DNA of 38,711 nt from positions 4,955 through 43,665 of the forward strand of contig NZ_MUXV01000032.1 in the NCBI RefSeq assembly GCF_002014975.1, read 5' to 3'. Origin of the DNA: Moraxella bovis. GTDB lineage: Bacteria > Pseudomonadota > Gammaproteobacteria > Pseudomonadales > Moraxellaceae. Position 1 is the stretch's first letter. Each line of letters starts with the position of its first letter. Shown here piece after piece: positions 38,638 to 38,711 of this stretch. The notes under the pieces are model-generated. The model searched no databases. It saw only the letters and a list, made by a program, of their open reading frames with translations, and was not told the DNA's origin. A program made the position numbers and the translations under genes.

Positions 38638-38711
38638 ATTTGGCAGTCGCTTTGATATCTGCTTTGGTGGTAGTTTTGCAAACACCCCCTTTTTTTCCAA
38701 ACCCAACTCCC

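Overview
The window is chromosomal DNA from a gammaproteobacterium of the Moraxellaceae, most probably Moraxella or a close relative. I base this on the proteins: BfmR/BfmS-type regulators very like those of Acinetobacter, an EnvZ-type kinase, and the full F-type ATP synthase operon. The mixture of a moderate-GC coding sequence with AT-rich intergenic spacers also fits. The species is an inference from remembered family sequences; no search was run.

Layout. 1-3.8 kb: pepA, the serine/threonine symporter sstT and a small lipoprotein. 3.8-9.2 kb, minus strand: yggX, a VapB/VapC-type toxin-antitoxin pair, argH, a DUF475/TerC-like membrane protein, then rpsP-rimM-ferredoxin. 9.4-13.7 kb: an EnvZ-like kinase without a neighbouring regulator, a previously easy-to-miss 56-aa membrane protein, and bfmS/bfmR. 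13.8-21.8 kb, minus strand: atpI-B-E-F-H-A-G-D-C with a repeat-filled gap between atpI and atpB. 22-25.2 kb: the zinc uptake locus, znuA divergent from zur-znuC-znuB. 25.5-31.4 kb: a CpdA-like phosphodiesterase, dksA-gluQ, murD-ftsW on the minus strand, and a P-II gene. 31.5-34.8 kb: a small secreted protein with a clear promoter and operator-like palindrome, an 84-aa unknown, a secreted DNA/RNA endonuclease, and mutY. 34.8-38.5 kb: ispA, tRNA-Phe, rplS and glmS.

Most of the window is ordinary core metabolism, so the novelty lies between genes. I see three copies of a MITE-like element with inverted ends related to TAGGGCGTGCCT; one copy carries a second, different repeat nested inside it, and the second repeat also sits alone between murD and glnB. 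A third family of short palindromes built on GGGCAAATTGCAATTTGCCC occurs around cpdA and ftsW. Other structural points are a split rpsP-rimM-trmD-rplS operon, a hairpin terminator between bfmR and bfmS, an enlarged ATP synthase delta subunit, and a tRNA-Phe with one unpaired acceptor-stem position. I found no CRISPR array, prophage, integrase or transposase gene.
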